DNA of 64,000 nt from contig OZ059894.1 in NCBI GenBank assembly GCA_964057225.1, positions 24,024,476 to 24,088,475 on the forward strand, read 5' to 3'. Source of the stretch: Auanema rhodensis (taxonomy: Eukaryota; Nematoda; Chromadorea; Rhabditida; Rhabditidae). Both the position numbers and the translations under genes were made by a program. The notes beneath the pieces were generated by a model. The model was not told the origin of the DNA, did not search any database, and saw nothing but the letters and a program-made list of their open reading frames with translations. How positions within the stretch are numbered: the stretch's first letter is position 1; every line of letters begins with the position of its first letter. Positions 58,201 to 64,000 of the stretch are shown piece by piece.

Positions 58201-61200
58201 CATGTCCATATTAGTCTAAAAACAAATTTTTATTGATATTGGTTCATGGTAACCATGACTTTGAAATTTACGTGAACTTTAATTTATGCTAATTAAATGT
58301 ACACGTGATGTGCACTTGGTATGTAACTCGCTTCACGTGAAAGATAAAGAGATGCGGTTTTCAAAATTAAATTTCCCATGTCCATATTAGTCTAAAAACA
58401 AATTTTTATTGATATTGGTGCATGGTAACCATGACTTTGAAATTTACGTGAACTTTAATTTATGCTAATTAAATGTACACGTGATGTGCACTTGGTATGT
58501 AACTCGCTTCACGTGAAAGATAAAGAGATGCGGTTTTCAAAATTAGATTCCCCATGTCCATATTAGTCTAAAAACAAATTTTTATTGATATTGGTTCATG
58601 GTAACCATGACTTTGAAATTTACGTGAACTTCAATTTATGCTAATTAAATGTACACGTGATGTGCACTTGGTATGTAACTCGCTTCACGTGAAAGATGAA
58701 GAGATGCGGTTTTCAAAATTAGATTTCCTATGTCCATATTAGTCTAAAAACAAATTTTTATTGATATTGGTTCATGGTAACCATGACTTTGAAATTTACG
58801 TGAACTTTAATTTATGCTAATTAAATGTACACGTGATGTGCACTTGGTATGTAACTCGCTTCACGTGAAAGATAAAGAGATGCGGTTTTCAAAATTAGAT
58901 TCCCCATGTCCATATTAGTCTAAAAACAAATTTTTATTGATATTGGTTCATGGTAACCATGACTTTGAAATTTACGTGAACTTTAATTTATGCTAGTTAA
59001 ATGTACACGTGATGTGCACTTGGTATGTAACTCGCTTCACGTGAAAGATAAAGAGATGCGGTTTTCAAAATTAGATTCCCCATGTCCATATTAGTCTAAA
59101 AACAAATTTTTATTGATATTGGTTCATGGTAACCATGACTTTGAAATTTACGTGAACTTCAATTTATGCTAATTAAATGTACACGTGATGTGCACTTGGT
59201 ATGTAACTCGCTTCACGTGAAAGATGAAGAGATGCGGTTTTCAAAATTAGATTCCCTATGTCCATATTAGTCTAAAAACAAATTTTTATTGATATTGGTT
59301 CATGGTAACCATGACTTTGAAATTTACGTGAACTTTAATTTATGCTAATTAAATGTACACGTGATGGGCACTTGGTATGTAACTCGCTTCACGTGAAAGA
59401 TAAAGAGATGCGGTTTTCAAAATTAGATTCCCCATGTCCATATTAGTCTAAAAACAAATTTTTATTGATATTGGTGCATGGTAACCATGACTTTGAAATT
59501 TACGTGAACTTTAATTTATGCTAATTAAATGTACACGTGATGTGCACTTGGTATGTAACTCGCTTCACGTGAAAGATAAAGAGATGCGGTTTTCAAAATT
59601 AGATTCCCCATGTCCATATTAGTCTAAAAACAAATTTTTATTGATATTGGTTCATGGTAACCATGACTTTGAAATTTACGTGAACTTTAATTTATGCTAG
59701 TTAAATGTACACGTGATGTGCACTTGGTATGTAACTCGCTTCACGTGAAAGATAAAGAGATGCGGTTTTCAAAATTAGATTCCCCATGTCCATATTAGTC
59801 TAAAAACAAATTTTTATTGATATTGGTTCATGGTAACCATGACTTTGAAATTTACGTGAACTTCAATTTATGCTAATTAAATGTACACGTGATGTGCACT
59901 TGGTATGTAACTCGCTTCACGTGAAAGATGAAGAGATGCGGTTTTCAAAATTAGATTCCCTATGTCCATATTAGTCTAAAAACAAATTTTTATTGATATT
60001 GGTTCATGGTAACCATGACTTTGAAATTTACGTGAACTTTAATTTATGCTAATTAAATGTACACGTGATGGGCACTTGGTATGTAACTCGCTTCACGTGA
60101 AAGATAAAGAGATGCGGTTTTCAAAATTAGATTCCCCATGTCCATATTAGTCTAAAAACAAATTTTTATTGATATTGGTGCATGGTAACCATGACTTTGA
60201 AATTTACGTGAACTTTAATTTATGCTAATTAAATGTACACGTGATGTGCACTTGGTATGTAACTCGCTTCACGTGAAAGATAAAGAGATGCGGTTTTCAA
60301 AATTAGATTCCCCATGTCCATATTAGTCTAAAAACAAATTTTTATTGATATTGGTTCATGGTAACCATGACTTTGAAATTTACGTGAACTTTAATTTATG
60401 CTAATTAAATGTACACGTGATGTGCACTTGGTATGTAACTCGCTTCACGTGAAAGATAAAGAGATGCGGTTTTCAAAATTAGATTCCCCATGTCCATATT
60501 AGTCTAAAAACAAATTTTTATTGATATTGGTTCATGGTAACCATGACTTTGAAATTTACGTGAACTTTAATTTATGCTAATTAAATGTACACGTGTTGTG
60601 CACTTGGTATGTAACTCGCTTCACGTGAAAGATAAAGAGATGCGGTTTTCAAAATTAGATTCCCCATGTCCATATTAGTCTAAAAACAAATTTTTATTGA
60701 TATTGGTGCATGGTAACCATGACTTTGAAATTTACGTGAACTTTAATTTATGCTAATTAAATGTACACGTGATGTGCCCTCGGTATGTAACTCGCTTCAC
60801 GTGAAAGATAAAGAGATGCGGTTTTCAAAATTAGATTCCCCATGTCCATATTAGTCTAAAAACAAATTTTTATTGATATTGGTGCATGGTAACCATGACT
60901 TTGAAATTTACGTGAACTTTAATTTATGCTAATTAAATGTACACGTGATGTGCACTTGGTATGTAACTCGCTTCACGTGAAAGATAAAGAGATGCGGTTT
61001 TCAAAATTAGATTCCCCATGTCCATATTAGTCTAAAAACAAATTTTTATTGATATTGGTTCATGGTAACCATGACTTTGAAATTTACGTGAACTTCAATT
61101 TATGCTAATTAAATGTACACGTGATGTGCACTTGGTATGTAACTCGCTTCACGTGAAAGATGAAGAGATGCGGTTTTCAAAATTAGATTTCCTATGTCCA

Positions 61201-62656
61201 TATTAGTCTAAAAACAAATTTTTATTGATATTGGTTCATGGTAACCATGACTTTGAAATTTACGTGAACTTTAATTTATGCTAATTAAATGTACACGTGA
61301 TGTGCACTTGGTATGTAACTCGCTTCACGTGAAAGATAAAGAGATGCGGTTTTCAAAATTAGATTCCCCATGTCCATATTAGTCTAAAAACAAATTTTTA
61401 TTGATATTGGTTCATGGTAACCATGACTTTGAAATTTACGTGAACTTTAATTTATGCTAATTAAATGTACACGTGATGTGCACTTGGTATGTAACTCGCT
61501 TCACGTGAAAGATAAAGAGATGCGGTTTTCAAAATTAGATTCCCCATGTCCATATTAGTCTAAAAACAAATTTTTATTGATATTGGTTCATGGTAACCAT
61601 GACTTTGAAATTTACGTGAACTTCAATTTATGCTAATTAAATGTACACGTGATGTGCACTTGGTATGTAACTCGCTTCACGTGAAAGATGAAGAGATGCG
61701 GTTTTCAAAATTAGATTCCCTATGTCCATATTAGTCTAAAAACAAATTTTTATTGATATTGGTTCATGGTAACCATGACTTTGAAATTTACGTGAACTTT
61801 AATTTATGCTAATTAAATGTACACGTGATGTGCACTTGGTATGTAACTCGCTTCACGTGAAAGATAAAGAGATGCGGTTTTCAAAATTAGATTCCCCATG
61901 TCCATATTAGTCTAAAAACAAATTTTTATTGATATTGGTTCATGGTAACCATGACTTTGAAATTTACGTGAACTTCAATTTATGCTAATTAAATGTACAC
62001 GTGATGTGCACTTGGTATGTAACTCGCTTCACGTGAAAGATGAAGAGATGCGGTTTTCAAAATTAGATTCCCTATGTCCATATTAGTCTAAAAACAAATT
62101 TTTATTGATATTGGTTCATGGTAACCATGACTTTGAAATTTACGTGAACTTTAATTTATGCTAATTAAATGTACACGTGATGTGCACTTGGTATGTAACT
62201 CGCTTCACGTGAAAGATAAAGAGATGCGGTTTTCAAAATTAGATTCCCCATGTCCATATTAGTCTAAAAACAAATTTTTATTGATATTGGTTAATGGTAA
62301 CCATGACTTTGAAATTTACGTGAACTTTAATGTATGCTAATTAAATGTACACGTGATGTGCACTTGGTATGTAACTCGCTTCACGTGAAAGATAAAGAGA
62401 TGCGGTTTTCAAAATTAGATTCCCCATGTCCATATTAGTCTAAAAACAAATTTTTATTGATATTGGTGCATGGTAACCATGACTTTGAAATTTACGTGAA
62501 CTTTAATTTATGCTAATTAAATGTACACGTGATGTGCACTTGGTATGTAACTCGCTTCACGTGAAAGATAAAGAGATGCGGTTTTCAAAATTAGATTCCC
62601 CATGTCCATATCAGTCTAAAAACAAATTTTTATTGATATTGGTTCATGGTAACCAT
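52273..62656. repeat. HOR I: 29-monomer unit (5,104 bp), two copies
   Basis: Copies run 52,273-57,376 and 57,377-62,480, with one further matching monomer. Markers at exactly 5,104 bp: A122 to C at 52,922/58,026; gctagtt at 53,892/58,996 and 54,596/59,700; T55 to G at 54,263/59,367 and 54,967/60,071; A52 to T (gtgttgtgc) at 55,492/60,596; T61 to C with A58 to C at 55,677/60,781; C165 to A (ggttaatgg) at 57,189/62,293, followed by taatgtatg. Only one difference was noticed inside the unit: G18 to A at 57,922. Both copies embed the 4-monomer HOR H duplication, which therefore predates the 29-monomer duplication. Confidence 0.92.
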
Positions 62657-64000
62657 GACTTTGAAATTTACGTGAACTTTAATTTATGCTAATTAAATGT
62701 ACACGTGATGTGCACTTGGTATGTAACTCGCTTCACGTGAAAGATAAAGAGATGCGGTTTTCAAAATTAGATTCCCCATGTCCATATTAGTCTAAAAACA
62801 AATTTTTATTGATATTGGTTCATGGTAACCATGACTTTGAAATTTACGTGAACTTTGATTTATGCTAATTAAATGTACACGTGATGTGCACTTGGTATGT
62901 AACTCGCTTCACGTGAAAGATAAAGAGATGCGGTTTTCAAAATTAGATTCCCCATGTCCATATTAGTCTAAAAACAAATTTTTATTGATATTGGTGCATG
63001 GTAACCATGACTTTGAAATTTACGTGAACTTTAATTTATGCTAATTAAATGTACACGTGATGTGCCCTCGGTATGTAACTCGCTTCACGTGAAAGATAAA
63101 GAGATGCGGTTTTCAAAATTAGATTCCCCATGTCCATATTAGTCTAAAAACAAATTTTTATTGATATTGGTGCATGGTAACCATGACTTTGAAATTTACG
63201 TGAACTTTAATTTATGCTAATTAAATGTACACGTGATGTGCACTTGGTATGTAACTCGCTTCACGTGGAAGATAAAGAAATGCGGTTTTCAAAATTAGAT
63301 TCCCCATGTCCATATTAGTCTAAAAACAAATTTTTTTTGATATTGGTGCATGGTAACCATGACTTTGAAATTTACGTGAACTTTAATTTATGCTAATTAA
63401 ATGTACACGTGATGTGCACTCGGTATGTAACTCGCTTCACGTAAAAGATAAAGAGATGCGGTTTTCAAAATTAAATTTCCCATGTCCATATTAGTCTAAA
63501 AACAAATTTTTATTGATATTGGTGCATGGTAACCATGACTTTGAAATTTACGTGAACTTTAATTTATGCTAATTAAATGTACACGTGATGTGCACTTGGT
63601 ATGTAACTCGCTTCACGTGAAAGATAAAGAGATGCGGTTTTCAAAATTAGATTCCCCATGTCCATATTAGTCTAAAAACAAATTTTTATTGATATTGGTT
63701 CATGGTAACCATGATTTTGAAATTTACGTGAACTTTAATTTATGCTAATTAAATGTACACGTGATGTGCACTTGGTATGTAACTCGCTTCACGTGAAAGA
63801 TAAAGAGATGCGGTTTTCAAAATTAGATTCCCCCTGTCCATATTAGTCTAAAAACAAATTTTTATTGATATTGGTTCATGGTAACCATGACTTTGAAATT
63901 TACGTGAACTTTAATTTATGCTAATTAAATGTACACGTGATGTGCACTTGGTATGTAACTCGCTTCACGTGAAAGATAAAGAGATGCGGTTTTCAAAATT
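62657..64000. repeat. Right end of window: monomers with several private variants
   Basis: Seven complete monomers and a partial one follow HOR I. They carry several changes not seen repeated nearby: A25 to G near 62,857, A84 to G with G95 to A in the monomer at 63,185, a T8 run at about 63,331, T61 to C with G83 to A at 63,443 in the monomer at 63,361, and C3 to T at 63,715. The gtgccctcgg pair at 63,069 is shared with HOR I. The array continues past the window edge. Confidence 0.75.

Larger units (their letters stand above)
1..64000. repeat. Tandem satellite array, 176-bp monomer, 363.6 copies
   Basis: The whole window is one head-to-tail array. Taking gactttgaaa as an arbitrary monomer start, copies begin at 1, 177, 353 and so on, and the last begins at 63,889. 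The motif falls at the predicted base at every 2,640-bp checkpoint (2,641; 5,281; ... 63,361), so there is no net indel in 363 copies. No monomer is inverted and no foreign sequence interrupts the array. Monomers differ by a few substitutions at recurrent sites: T/C at monomer position 24, T/G at 164, A/C at 58, several at 82-95, and G/A at 114 with C/T at 118. The consensus holds roughly 57 A, 63 T, 30 G and 26 C. The length matches a nucleosome core plus a short linker, as in many centromeric satellites. A centromeric or pericentromeric role is inferred; I do not recognise the family. 176 is not a multiple of 3, so any reading frame shifts at each monomer and soon meets a stop. Confidence 0.98.

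Noticed and set aside
62510-62692. 60-codon open reading frame starting at an ATG in the repeat
   Set aside because: It exists only because T to C at 62,612 turns the recurrent TAG in atattagtc into CAG. The same frame is closed in the other monomers, the repeat length shifts frame each copy, and the peptide is plain translated satellite.
1-64000. CRISPR array
   Set aside because: The repeat unit is 176 bp with no unique spacers between conserved repeats; the whole unit repeats.
1-64000. Retrotransposon or other insertion inside the array
   Set aside because: The monomer phase is unbroken from end to end and no stretch departs from the consensus by more than a few bases.
1-64000. Brassica-type 176-bp centromere repeat or human alpha satellite
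   Set aside because: Length is similar, but I do not recognise sequence identity to either; length agreement alone is not evidence.
1-64000. Artefact of assembly or synthetic repetition
   Set aside because: Monomers differ by many structured substitutions, and HOR markers have nested, biologically sensible patterns; pure copying error would not give this. Recent identical blocks (28.7-39.6 kb, 52.3-62.5 kb) still deserve read-level checking.

Overview
The window is one uninterrupted satellite DNA array. A single 176-bp monomer repeats head to tail from the first base to the last: 363 complete copies plus 112 bp of a 364th (176 x 363 = 63,888). The monomer consensus is about 32% G+C by hand count. 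I find no protein-coding gene, RNA gene, transposon, CRISPR array or single-copy sequence. All monomers point the same way. The repeat phase (monomers starting at the gactttgaaa motif) is intact at every 2,640-bp checkpoint, so there is no net insertion or deletion in 64 kb.

The kind of array (nucleosome-length AT-rich monomer, tens of kb of near-identity, layered higher-order repeats) points to a eukaryotic chromosome, most likely a centromeric or pericentromeric satellite. I cannot name the organism. Plant centromere satellites are often 150-180 bp, but I do not recognise this sequence as any family I know, and length alone proves nothing.

Layout. Diagnostic single-base variants show the array is a patchwork of higher-order repeats (HORs) of different period, all in 176-bp register: a 41-monomer unit (7,216 bp) over about 1-15,660, with a nested 15/16-mer duplication; a 15/16-monomer unit over about 16,017-21,900; a 21-monomer unit (3,696 bp) over 21,297-28,590; a 31-monomer unit (5,456 bp) over 28,689-39,580; a 5-monomer unit over 40,305-42,064; an 8/7-monomer unit over 42,945-45,232; a 16-monomer unit over 45,233-50,864; a 4-monomer unit over 50,689-52,096; and a 29-monomer unit (5,104 bp) over 52,273-62,656. 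The last 1.3 kb carries several monomer-specific variants and the start of another copy of a 9-monomer cassette that occurs four times between 46.4 and 59.2 kb.

Inside each monomer the recurring elements are three ACGTG cores spaced 33 and 32 bp apart (two of them CACGTG, one inside the perfect palindrome ttcacgtgaa), a GTGCAC palindrome that is a substitution hotspot, a 15-bp dyad (tcatggtaaccatga), and an A-tract/T-tract segment. Whether any protein uses them cannot be told from sequence. There are no genes here to work together; the biology is array architecture and turnover.
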